Assembly: GCA_020427155.1 (NCBI GenBank)
Contig: JAGQOW010000027.1
Location: forward strand, 1-44,139
Length of the DNA: 44,139 nucleotides
Direction: 5' to 3'
DNA from: Planctomycetales bacterium
GTDB taxonomy: Bacteria > Planctomycetota > Planctomycetia > Pirellulales > Lacipirellulaceae
The notes under the pieces were generated by a model that was given only the letters and a program-made list of their open reading frames with translations, made no database searches and was not told the origin of the DNA. Positions 32,410-41,203 of this stretch are shown here, in pieces. A program made the translations under genes and the position numbers. Numbering within the stretch: position 1 is the first letter of the stretch; every line of letters begins with the position of its first letter.

Positions 32410-34602
32410 CTAGGTGACCACCATGCGCCAGCAGCGGTGGATTTTTTTGTTGCGGTAGTCTTCGGGGACCGTTTGGCGGGTGATTTCGCGGATCGTGCCG
32501 CCGGCGAGTGCTGTTTCGTCGAGTTTGAAGCGGCGGGAGTTGGTCGAGAAATAGACCACCCCGCCAGGGGTCAGCTTGGCAATCACCTGCTGCAGCAGGG
32601 GGACGAAGTGTTGCTGGACGTCCCAGTCGTCGTCCAATCGTTTGCTGTTGGAAAACGTGGGCGGGTCGACGATCGCCAGATCGTATTTCTCTATTTCTGA
32701 AGACGACGTCAAGAATTCCTGCACATCGCGACAGACCAATCGGTGCTCTTTGCCTGTGAAACCGTTGAGCCGCAGGTTGTCTTCCGCCCATTGCACGTAT
32801 GTCGGCGAGAGATCGACCGAAGTGGTTTTTGCCGCGCCGCCGGCGGCAGCGTAGACGGTGAAGGCCCCTGTGTAGGCAAAGAGATTGAGAAAGTTCTTAC
32901 CGGTGGCAGCGTCGCGCACCAGCGAGCGGGTAATGCGGTGGTCGAGAAACAAGCCGGTGTCGATGTAGTCGGACAGGTTGACCTGGAATTTGAGTCCCCC
33001 TTCGCTCACGACCCGCAAGGCGCGCTGGTCGTCGACCCGTTCGTATTGCGTGTTGCCGCGCTGGCGGGCGCGGTGTTTGACGAAGGCGAGCTCGCGCGGG
33101 GTGTCGAGTGCCGCACAGGCGGTGCGGACCATGTGGTCGAGCCAGTCGGCATGTTCGGCGGCGGTGCGCTCGTGGGGGCGCTGATATTCGGCGATGTGGA
33201 GGGCGTCTTCGTAGCGATCGACGACCAGTGGGATTTCGGGAATGTCACGATCGTAGATGCGGTAACAGGTGATGCCGCGCTTGGTGGGCCAGCGGCGCAG
33301 GTGGCGGGCGAGTTTGCGGAGCCGATTGGCAAACTCCTCGGCCTGACGGGCAGCTTCAGGGCGGAGACCGCCAAAAGCGGCGGTTTGGATTGGGGAAGAT
33401 TTCGGCGGCGCAGACGTGGGCGGTTGGTTGGGGGAGGGTGAGGGAGCTGCGCTAGACGCGGCGGAAGTTTGCGGGCGCGGCGGGCGGGGGCCGTAGAACT
33501 GGTAGTAGGTACATTCGATCTGGGCATTGTAGAGCTTGCGGCGGCGATCCGCCTTTTGCCCTACGAGCTGCTCCAGGTCGTCGCGGGCTGAGAGGATGTA
33601 GTGCGACCAGGTTTTGAGTCGCCGCAGGACCTGGGGCAGTTGGCGATAGAGCTCTTCGATCTCGCGGTTTTCGCCCATCCGCAGGCCGTAGGGCGGGTTC
33701 ATGATGGTGCAACCGTATTGGCGTTTGGAAAGTAGATCGGCGAAGGCCCGTTGTTGGAAATGGAGATCGTCGGCAACGCCGGCGCGCTCGGCGTGGTAGC
33801 GCGCCAAACTGAGTGCTGCGGGATCGATGTCGGTGCCGAGGAGTCGCTCGTCGAGTGCAGGGAGCGCCAGCTCGCCGGCTTCCTGGCGTGCAGCGGCCCA
33901 TGCCTGGGCGGGAAAAGCGGGCCAGTGCTCGGCGGCAAAATCGCGTAGTCGGCCTGGGGCCAGGTTTCTGCCGATCAGCGCCGCTTCGATGACGATGGTT
34001 CCGCTACCGCAAAAGGGATCGATGAGCGGTCGTCCGGGTTTCCAGAAACTAAGCTGCACGAGGGCAGCGGCCAAGGTTTCGCGCAATTGGGCTTGGGCGG
34101 CCAGTGTGCGGTAGCCTCGCTTGTGCAGACCGGCGCCTGAAGTATCGATCGAGAGGGTCGCCTCGTCGTCGAGGATCGCGACTTCGACAGAAACGGGCGG
34201 GCCGGTCTCGGGGAGCTCGCCAACGCCGTGGCAGCGGAGCAAGCGTTCGACGATGGCTTTCTTGACCGTGCGCTGGCAGGCAGGGACGCTGGTGAGCTGC
34301 GATTTGTGCGAGCGGCCGCGGACGGGGATCGCGGCCTCGGCGGCAATCCACTCTTCCCAGGGCAAGCTGCCAGCAGTGTCGAAGAGGGCATCGAAATCGG
34401 TTGCCGGAAATTTGGCGAGCTGGATCAGCACTCGATCGGCAGAGCGGAGCCAGAGATTGGCGCGACAAATAGCCGCGCGGTCGCCGGCAAACTCGATGCG
34501 GCCGGGTCGGGTGATCTTCGGCGTATAGCCGAGCTGTTCGAGCTCGCGCACCACGACGGCTTCGAGTCCGAAGGCAGCGGTGGCGACGAGTTGGAAAGGC
34601 AT
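32410..34602 (-). CDS. rlmL: Bifunctional 23S rRNA methyltransferase RlmKL
   Basis: 730 residues. The N-terminal half is RlmL (m2G2445): a ferredoxin-like/THUMP region (about 1-155), then a Rossmann methyltransferase with PLIDPFCGSGTIVIEAALIGRN and the catalytic NPPYG motif (MNPPYGLRMGE). The C-terminal half is RlmK (m7G2069): NLSDYIDTGLFLDHR, NLFAYTGAFTVYAA and VDPPTFSNSK. The halves are joined by a Pro/Ser/Ala-rich linker (about 372-410) that is longer and more disordered than usual. The domain order equals that of the E. coli fusion. A zinc-ribbon gene lies 76 bases upstream on the same strand. No export signal; it acts on the ribosome. Confidence 0.93.
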   Translation of the reverse strand: MPFQLVATAAFGLEAVVVRELEQLGYTPKITRPGRIEFAGDRAAICRANLWLRSADRVLIQLAKFPATDFDALFDTAGSLPWEEWIAAEAAIPVRGRSHKSQLTSVPACQRTVKKAIVERLLRCHGVGELPETGPPVSVEVAILDDEATLSIDTSGAGLHKRGYRTLAAQAQLRETLAAALVQLSFWKPGRPLIDPFCGSGTIVIEAALIGRNLAPGRLRDFAAEHWPAFPAQAWAAARQEAGELALPALDERLLGTDIDPAALSLARYHAERAGVADDLHFQQRAFADLLSKRQYGCTIMNPPYGLRMGENREIEELYRQLPQVLRRLKTWSHYILSARDDLEQLVGQKADRRRKLYNAQIECTYYQFYGPRPPRPQTSAASSAAPSPSPNQPPTSAPPKSSPIQTAAFGGLRPEAARQAEEFANRLRKLARHLRRWPTKRGITCYRIYDRDIPEIPLVVDRYEDALHIAEYQRPHERTAAEHADWLDHMVRTACAALDTPRELAFVKHRARQRGNTQYERVDDQRALRVVSEGGLKFQVNLSDYIDTGLFLDHRITRSLVRDAATGKNFLNLFAYTGAFTVYAAAGGAAKTTSVDLSPTYVQWAEDNLRLNGFTGKEHRLVCRDVQEFLTSSSEIEKYDLAIVDPPTFSNSKRLDDDWDVQQHFVPLLQQVIAKLTPGGVVYFSTNSRRFKLDETALAGGTIREITRQTVPEDYRNKKIHRCWRMVVT

Positions 34603-34678
34603 TCGAAGAGGGAAGGCGAAAGGCGGAAGGGAACAGAGGGGAGCTAGTAGTTATGATGGCATTGTTGGCGGGGGTCGG

Positions 34679-35149
34679 CTAGAGGCGGCAGGGAGGGACG
34701 CCGGTGCAGAAGCGTTTGTAGCGGGTGATGCCGCCGGAGTGGCTGACGCGTAGTTCGACCAGCGAACCGCACTTGGGGCAGTAGTCGGGCTCGTCGGGTT
34801 CGTCGCCCCGATCGGCGGCGTTCTGACAATCGACACAGCGGACGGCAGTGGGAAAGACTTCGAGCCTGGCGGGCGGAATCGGTTTTTTGCAGACTTCGCA
34901 GAGTACTGCCTGCTGCCAATCGTCCCACGGTTCGTCTTCGGAAGGCTGAACGACGAGGAGTCCTACCGCGGCGCAGGCGTCGCATTTCAGCCGCGAACTG
35001 TTTGACGAGAGCAACTCTGCAACCAGCTCCCCTGGCGGATGAGGAGCTCGCCTTAGCAAACCCAACTGCCGCAAACGTTTCTCAACTTCCGCCTGGTTGC
35101 AAAGTGCTCGCCAACTACACTGCGGACAACTCAATTGGACCGAATCCAT
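34679..35149 (-). CDS. Multi zinc-ribbon protein, DksA/TraR-like segment
   Basis: A 156-residue soluble protein with twelve paired cysteines: C8/C11, C56/C59, C84/C87, C105/C108, C124/C127 and C148/C154. The stretch C84-C108 (CEVCKKPIPPARLEVFP...CVDC) follows the DksA/TraR zinc-finger pattern, here without the long coiled coil of DksA. The first pair plus C56/C59 and the last two pairs can form two more ribbons. The end (CPKCGSLVELRVSHSGGITRYKRFC) looks like a topoisomerase- or transcript-type ribbon. Likely a nucleic-acid or RNA polymerase-binding protein, but the role is unknown. It lies 42 bases after the giant surface protein gene and 76 before rlmKL. Confidence 0.78.
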   Translation of the reverse strand: MDSVQLSCPQCSWRALCNQAEVEKRLRQLGLLRRAPHPPGELVAELLSSNSSRLKCDACAAVGLLVVQPSEDEPWDDWQQAVLCEVCKKPIPPARLEVFPTAVRCVDCQNAADRGDEPDEPDYCPKCGSLVELRVSHSGGITRYKRFCTGVPPCRL

Positions 35150-35191
35150 GATTACATCCGCAATGGTTTAAGAGTTCATGATCTCCTGGAA

Positions 35192-38100
35192 TCAGGGGGT
35201 TACCTGGTCGATCGGGGGTACAAGATCGTCGAAGTCGCCTTCGACATTGGCGCCGAGATCGACGGTACCGACGTTGTTGGTTTCTGCAGTCACGGTGTTC
35301 GAGAGATCGACAATGCCGAAGGTGCCAGCGGTTTCGGTGAGGATGAAATCGACCGCGCCGCCTGAGGCAGTGTTGTCTCGCAGGTCGAGATTGATCTCGC
35401 CACCGGCATTGTTGAGATCCATGGCGAAAGCCGTGCCTGCACCGTTGCTATTGGTAAAGCTGTTGCTGTCTCCCACCGGCGCCACGGTGTTGGGTCGTCC
35501 GATCGTCGCATTGAGCGTCAGTGCGCTGGTGACCGCCACGTCCATGGTAGCGCTGCCGGCGCTGTTGTTGGCCATGGTGTTGTCGTTGAAGAGGAAGCGA
35601 ACGTCGCCGGTGCCGCCGTCGAGAATCGCGGCGAAAGCGTTGTTGTCGCCGGCGGTGATGTTGTTGTTCTCGAGAGTCAGATCGACGCGGTCGGAGCCGA
35701 CGTTGGTATCGAGCAAGACGCCCCGGGCGCCAACCGAGCCGATGGTGCTGTCTCGCATGACGACGTCGAGTTCGCCTGCACCGTCGGCAGTGATGACCGC
35801 TCCCGAGCTGCTGGCCGAGGCGACGGTCAGGTTGTCGAACTGCACGTTCGAATCGGCGATACTGGAATGAGCCACGGTGACGGCATCGCCGCCGGTGGAG
35901 GTTGCCGTGACGTCGTTGAAGACGGCGCCGGCAACGTTGTTGACAGCGATTGCGGCACCGGCAGTGACGAGAGTACCGCCGTCGCCTGGAGTGCCGCTGT
36001 TGGGCCCGACGGTGACGGTGCCGCCGGTGAGCGTATCGAGATTGATGCCTGTACCGGTGCCTGCGGAAACGTCGATGCTCTCGAAGGTCACGCCGGCGAT
36101 GTTGACGGCAAGGCTATTGAGGTCGAGCCCGGAGCCGCTGGTGGTTGAAATGGTGTTGGTGCCGGTGACGGCCAATTCGCCGCCGGTCGCCTGGAAGCCG
36201 GTGCGCTGGGAAGTGATATCCATGCCGCTGAAGAAGGCTTGGTCGCCGGCGCTGTTGGAGATGATCACGCCATCGGAATTGGCGGCGGTGTTGTTGATCG
36301 TAATGTTGGTAAAGGTAGCATCGTCGACATCGGTGACGCGAATAGCGGTATTGGAAGCGACCAGGGTTCCGCCGTCGCCCGAGCTGACGCCCGAACCGAT
36401 TCTAACGAAACCGCCAGTGAGGGTGTCGAGATTGACGGCAGTAGCGGCAGCCGTGGTGTCGACCGAATCGAAGGTGACGCCGTTGGCGCCAATCGTCTGA
36501 TCGCTGATGTTGATCGCTTGCCCCGTGTTGGTAGTTACGGTGTTGGTGCCGGTGACATTCAAGGTTCCGCTCACGGTGGCTGCGAAGCCGTTGCCCGAGC
36601 CAGTCGAAGCGATGGTCATATCGCTGAAGTTCACCGTGGCCCCGGCATTGGTTCCTACGACCACGGCGTCGCCAGTGGTGGTGGAGACGTCCAGCGTATT
36701 GAAGGTGATGGTGCCGCCGGTGTTGCTTTCGACCGTCACGCCATCGGCAGTGGTGGTCGTAACATCGAGCCCGGTAAAGGTGGCCGTGCCGCCGTCCTGT
36801 CCTGTGACATCGATGCCCTGGCCGGTGGTATTGTTGATCGTCACTCGGCTGATCGCCAGGTTGTCGACATTGTTGACGTTGATGGCCGTGCCAGCGGTGG
36901 TGAGCATGCCGCCGCTGCCGGCAGCACCGCCGGTCGAGCCAACGGAAACCTGTCCGGCGCCACTCAGATTGCTCAGGTTGATGCCAGTCGTAGCGCCAGC
37001 GGTGACATCGACGCTGTTGAATCTTAGCCCCGAAGAGCCGATAGTCATGTCGGCGACGTTGAGGCCCTGGCCAGAGACTACATCGATGTTGTTGGTTCCG
37101 GTTGCAGTAACGGTGCCGCCACCGGTGGCCGAGTACCCGTTGCCAGTGCCGGTCACATTGAGGGTCATGTTACTGACGTTGATGGTGCCGACGGCATTGG
37201 AGTTGAAGGTGACCGCGTTGCCAGAAGTGGTGGTGACATTGAGCGTATTGAAGTTGACGACGTCCGAGGCATTGTGCAGCCCGGTAACCTCGACGCCGTT
37301 GGCGGCGGTATTGGCAATAATCAAGCTGGAGACGGACAAGTTCTGAACATTGTTCACTTCGAAGGCCGTGTCGCCGACCGAGTTGACGGTATTGATGCCG
37401 GTGATGTTGGTGACGCCGCCACCGGTGGCAAAGACCCCGCGGCCCGTTCCGGTGGCATTGACGGTGATCGCTTCGAGATTGATTGCAACGGTCGAAGCGT
37501 CGGCCTCGTCGATGACAATGCCGTCGCCCGCGCCGGTGGTGGTCGCGGCCAGGGTTTCGAAGGTAATGGTACCGGCGTCGTTGCCGCTGATGGTGACGGC
37601 GTCGGCCGTGGTGGTCGTCACGTCGAGATTCTCGAATCTGGCAGTGCTTCCGGCGGCCTGGTTGGTGACGTTCACGCCGGCGGCGGTAGTGTTGGCAACC
37701 GTTACGTCATTGATGACCACGCTGGCTACGTTGTCGACAGAAACTGCGGTGCTGGCCGTGGTGAGCGTGCCACCGGCGCCAGGCGTGCCATTGCCGGGCC
37801 CGACGGCCACTGGACCGCCCGTTAGATTCATCAACGCGATGCCATTGCTGGCACCTGCAGAGACATCGACACTTTCGAATACTGCGCCGCTGCCGAGAAT
37901 GGTCACGTCGGAGAGATCGAGGCCGACGCCGGCGACCGTGGAAATGGTATTTGTTCCAGAGACCCCCAAAGAGCCGCCGTTGGAAGCGGTAAGCCCATTG
38001 CCCGAGACGGTCGAATTGACGACCATGTCGTTGATGGTGATCGTCGCGCCGGTATTGTTATCCAATACGATGGCGTCTCCAGTGGTGGTGGTTACGTTGA

Positions 38101-40729
38101 GGTCGTCGAAGGTAATTGTCCCTCCGGTGTTTGCCTCAATCGTGATGCCGTCGGCCGTGGTGGTAGTGCTATTGAGATTGTTGAAGGTCAGGGTGCCGGC
38201 GGCTTGATTGGTTACGTTGACGCCTGGACCAGTCGTATTGGCAATGGTGATGTCGTTGAAGACGGCGGCGGCGACATTGTCGACTGAGATTGCAGTCCCA
38301 GCGGTACTGAGTGCGCCGCCGTCGCTAGGCGTGCCGCTGTTGGGCCCGATGGTGACTGTGCCGCCGGTGAGATTCTGGAGATCGATCCCTCCGCCAGTGC
38401 CTGCCGAGGTCGAAACCTTATCGAACGTGACTCCCGCGGTGTTGATCAAATTGTCATGAATCACGAGCGCAGGGCCCGTTTGGGTTGCAATCGTATTGGT
38501 GGCAGTGACCGACAATTCGCCAGCGCCAATCGAACTGAAGCCGGTCGCTTCGGTGGTGATGTTCAGTCCGCTGAAGAAAGTGTCGTCGTTTCCGTCGCTG
38601 GTGAGGATCACGCCATTGGAGCCAACGGCAGTGTTGGCAACCGTCACGTTGCTGAAGGTCACCTGATCGGCATTGTTGATGCGGATCGCGGTGCCCGTGA
38701 CCGTCAACATGCCGCCATCGCCGGCGTTGGTGCCAGAACCGACGACCACCTGGCCAGTGCCATCAAGGGTATCGAGATTGATACCGGTGGCGCCGCCGTT
38801 AGTTACACTGACGCTGTCGAAAGTGAAATCGTTTGCACCGATCGTCATATTGTTCAGGTCCAAACCGACGCCGGTGTCAGCTACGATGGTGTTCTGGCCG
38901 GTAGCGGAGATCGTTCCGCCGCCGTCGGCGAAGAAGCCGGTGCCGCTGGTGGTGTCGATGTCCAGTCCGCCACTGAAGTTGATCGTAGCGCCTGTATTGT
39001 TTGTCAGACGCACGGCGTCGTTGGTCGTGGTGGCAAGGCTCATCGCATTGGTGAAGTTGATCGTGCCGCCCGTGTTGTCTTCGACCCGGACGCCTGCGCC
39101 AGTATCGGTGACCATCGATCCGATGGTCAGAGTACCGTCGGTGCGGTTGCGGACGACGACGGCTTGTCCGGCCGAGTTGACAATAGTTGGAGAGTAGCTG
39201 GCCGCCTCTGCGCCGCCGTCGACTAACAGACCGATGCCGGCGGCATTGGTGATACTGACGGTGTCGTCGATCGAGCCGGCCCCGGTGATGTTTGCCATAA
39301 CGACGCCGTCGCTGGTAGTGTCGCTGATGGCAAGATTCCGCAGCACAGGAGCATTGACGCCATCGGCGAAGACCGCCCGACTGCCGCCAGTGATCGTAAA
39401 GTTGTTGATTTCGTTGTCGTTTGCCATCGTAAAGACGTCGCCTACGCCACTGATCACCGGTACGGCGCCGGCCAAAGCACCTGAAGCCGTCTCGGGAAGA
39501 TTGACCACGCCCAGTTCGAGCGTGTTGGCGGTGTGGACGATGTTGCCGCCCTCGCCGATTACGCGCTGACCGTCTTTGAGCGCATACTGCCCGGCGAGAA
39601 CCGAACCGGCATGCACCAGGATCGTGTCGTTGTCCTGGCTTGCTGCGGGCACGCCAGTGAAGTCGGCAAAGGGGTTCTCAAAGGTACCGTCGCCACCGAC
39701 GGCAGTGCTGTCGACGTGGACGAATCGCAAATCATCGCCGGTGTTGGCGTCTCGTAGCGGATCACCGCCGGCGACGACGTTTGCGACTTGAGTCGTGGCG
39801 ATGAAGTTGTTTCTCATTACGGGTTCGCGGAAGCGGTCGTAGATGTTGCCGCAAGGTTGGTTGCAGCGATGGGTTCGACCAACAAACCATGTCAGACCGA
39901 AAGAGACATTCGTGTGATAGACGTCGTCGTCGGTCACCTGCAACGAGAGCGCCAGATCGGGCATGGCGTAACCGCGAACGCCCACGCGGTAGCCGGTGGC
40001 ATCGACGCTGCCGCCGCCAATCTGATAACCGCCCAAGAAAGCCCAGGCTTCGAGGTTGCTGATACGCTTGGCGAGCTCGCCGTCTACTACCGAATGAGCA
40101 GTATCGGTGGATTCGACATAGACTTCGCTAAAAAGGTGGTTTCCCATAAATATGGGAGTGCCGATCGAGGTAAGTCTGGCGTCGCCAGTCTTAGTCCGAT
40201 CGAGCGGAAACGAGGCGTTCAAACGAGCGTCGAAGGACTCGCCCAGCGATTCAAGACTGATACCCAGCTGGGTAAAGAAGTTGTCGGCACTGGTGCTTTG
40301 CCCGTCGGTCCAGAAGCTAATGCCATTCATTCGCAGCGGGTCGAAACTGAGGCTGGTGTCCACGAGTTCGCGATAACCGACGCCAGCATTGAAGCCGCCG
40401 CCGAAGTCATCGCTCAGCGTGGCCTGACCGTCGAGAAAAAAGGTGGCTTCGTCGAGATTGAAGACCTTCATGCTACCCAGGGTGATGACATCGTCCTGCA
40501 CGCCGTAGCCTTCGGTGTTGTAACTGAAGCGCAGGGTGGTGCCGAGCTTTCGATTGAAAAAGCTGCCTGCGCCCTGATAACTGGCAGGAATCACCTCACC
40601 GGTCCCCGCCTCGACGGGAATGGGAGAGGCTTGTTGAGACCATGCGCCCTGACAAACGCAACAGGCGATCGCAAGGCCGGTACAGGCTGCGAGCCACATC
40701 CTATTCAGGAGGCAAGTTGGGTTCATCAT
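35192..40729 (-). CDS. Giant surface protein: inverse-autotransporter-like barrel plus beta-helix passenger
   Basis: 1845 residues from ATG 40729 (AGGAGA seven bases upstream; the open frame goes back to 41020 but looks non-coding). A signal peptide (about 1-32, ending GAWSQ) is followed by a segment of alternating amphipathic strands (about 55-285: TTLRFSYNTEGYGV, FNAGVGYRELVDTSLSF, GYRVGVRGYAMPDLALSLQV, NVSFGLTWFVG), as in inverse autotransporter barrels. Then come YDRFREPVMRNNFIATTQ and a GDGTFENPFADF linker (330-360). The remaining ~1480 residues are G/N/T/V-rich beta-helix rungs with six recurrences of a motif like LTGGTVTVGPNSGTPGDGG. No ending anchor is seen, so the barrel would hold it in the outer membrane. 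Likely an adhesin or surface-layer component; a function in cell contact is inference. Confidence 0.88.
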   Translation of the reverse strand: MMNPTCLLNRMWLAACTGLAIACCVCQGAWSQQASPIPVEAGTGEVIPASYQGAGSFFNRKLGTTLRFSYNTEGYGVQDDVITLGSMKVFNLDEATFFLDGQATLSDDFGGGFNAGVGYRELVDTSLSFDPLRMNGISFWTDGQSTSADNFFTQLGISLESLGESFDARLNASFPLDRTKTGDARLTSIGTPIFMGNHLFSEVYVESTDTAHSVVDGELAKRISNLEAWAFLGGYQIGGGSVDATGYRVGVRGYAMPDLALSLQVTDDDVYHTNVSFGLTWFVGRTHRCNQPCGNIYDRFREPVMRNNFIATTQVANVVAGGDPLRDANTGDDLRFVHVDSTAVGGDGTFENPFADFTGVPAASQDNDTILVHAGSVLAGQYALKDGQRVIGEGGNIVHTANTLELGVVNLPETASGALAGAVPVISGVGDVFTMANDNEINNFTITGGSRAVFADGVNAPVLRNLAISDTTSDGVVMANITGAGSIDDTVSITNAAGIGLLVDGGAEAASYSPTIVNSAGQAVVVRNRTDGTLTIGSMVTDTGAGVRVEDNTGGTINFTNAMSLATTTNDAVRLTNNTGATINFSGGLDIDTTSGTGFFADGGGTISATGQNTIVADTGVGLDLNNMTIGANDFTFDSVSVTNGGATGINLDTLDGTGQVVVGSGTNAGDGGMLTVTGTAIRINNADQVTFSNVTVANTAVGSNGVILTSDGNDDTFFSGLNITTEATGFSSIGAGELSVTATNTIATQTGPALVIHDNLINTAGVTFDKVSTSAGTGGGIDLQNLTGGTVTIGPNSGTPSDGGALSTAGTAISVDNVAAAVFNDITIANTTGPGVNVTNQAAGTLTFNNLNSTTTTADGITIEANTGGTITFDDLNVTTTTGDAIVLDNNTGATITINDMVVNSTVSGNGLTASNGGSLGVSGTNTISTVAGVGLDLSDVTILGSGAVFESVDVSAGASNGIALMNLTGGPVAVGPGNGTPGAGGTLTTASTAVSVDNVASVVINDVTVANTTAAGVNVTNQAAGSTARFENLDVTTTTADAVTISGNDAGTITFETLAATTTGAGDGIVIDEADASTVAINLEAITVNATGTGRGVFATGGGVTNITGINTVNSVGDTAFEVNNVQNLSVSSLIIANTAANGVEVTGLHNASDVVNFNTLNVTTTSGNAVTFNSNAVGTINVSNMTLNVTGTGNGYSATGGGTVTATGTNNIDVVSGQGLNVADMTIGSSGLRFNSVDVTAGATTGINLSNLSGAGQVSVGSTGGAAGSGGMLTTAGTAINVNNVDNLAISRVTINNTTGQGIDVTGQDGGTATFTGLDVTTTTADGVTVESNTGGTITFNTLDVSTTTGDAVVVGTNAGATVNFSDMTIASTGSGNGFAATVSGTLNVTGTNTVTTNTGQAINISDQTIGANGVTFDSVDTTAAATAVNLDTLTGGFVRIGSGVSSGDGGTLVASNTAIRVTDVDDATFTNITINNTAANSDGVIISNSAGDQAFFSGMDITSQRTGFQATGGELAVTGTNTISTTSGSGLDLNSLAVNIAGVTFESIDVSAGTGTGINLDTLTGGTVTVGPNSGTPGDGGTLVTAGAAIAVNNVAGAVFNDVTATSTGGDAVTVAHSSIADSNVQFDNLTVASASSSGAVITADGAGELDVVMRDSTIGSVGARGVLLDTNVGSDRVDLTLENNNITAGDNNAFAAILDGGTGDVRFLFNDNTMANNSAGSATMDVAVTSALTLNATIGRPNTVAPVGDSNSFTNSNGAGTAFAMDLNNAGGEINLDLRDNTASGGAVDFILTETAGTFGIVDLSNTVTAETNNVGTVDLGANVEGDFDDLVPPIDQVTP
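35969..38785 (-). repeat. Internal repeats of the beta-helix passenger
   Basis: Six anchor motifs (G-rich turn VGxGxGTPGDGGxL followed by TAxTAIxVxNV) lie near 38740, 38345, 37795, 36940, 36400 and 36000 within the coding strand, with units of about 400, 550 or 855 bases. DNA at 35991-36031 and 38331-38371 is identical at 39 of 41 positions. Expanding and shrinking of such units between strains is expected. Confidence 0.75.
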
Positions 40730-41203
40730 CCGGTGAATCTCCTGTCTTCCATTTCTGTAGAACGCAACGCTCGAGCGACGTGGTTGTCTGCCGAGATTCG
40801 AGGATTCTCTCGAGCAGCGCGGGTTCCAGCCGGGTATTGAGCAGCGTCTGTTCATCTCTACGAAAGCCGTATGCAAAGACCTAGTTGCACTAAATCCCCC
40901 GCGGAGTTTATCGGTCTTAACCGTTGGGAAATGTGAACCGATTTTCCAGGAGAATCCGGATAAAGAGCCTGGGAAGTTTACGGGCCATGGAGAGGCTTCT
41001 GCCCTGCAAAGTGCATGCATTGACTGCGGCGCAGCAAACCAACGCCAGCAGCGCTTGGGGGTAGAGTTAGCGAGCTAGCTTCTGGCGCGAAGAGATCACT
41101 ACGTGCTGCGCGCACTGCAATCTCCAGAAATAGAGAAAGCCCGGGCTTACAGGGCCGGGGCTTTAGTCATATCAGTTGTATCTGAGTATCAGAGTGCTAA
41201 TGA
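40730..41203. other. Intergenic region upstream of the giant surface protein
   Basis: 474 bases. It must hold the promoter of the surface protein gene on the - strand and it carries the terminator of the cyclophilin gene at 41136-41164. No gene is supported. The extension of the surface protein frame to 41020 has no family resemblance or ribosome site. Confidence 0.5.
41130..41164 (-). terminator. Terminator downstream of the cyclophilin gene
   Basis: GCCGGGGCTTT (41154-41164) and AAAGCCCGGGC (41136-41146) pair at 10 of 11 positions with a seven-base loop, 40 bases past the stop on the - strand. The tail CTCTATTT is moderately T-rich. It separates this gene from the surface protein. Confidence 0.6.

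Noticed and set aside
35867..40840. Several long + strand frames opposite the giant surface gene (for example 36239-37027, 37350-38207, 39788-40840)
   Set aside because: They mirror the repetitive G/T/N codons of the surface protein, have no ribosome sites or family motifs, and the - strand protein has a signal peptide and clear fold.
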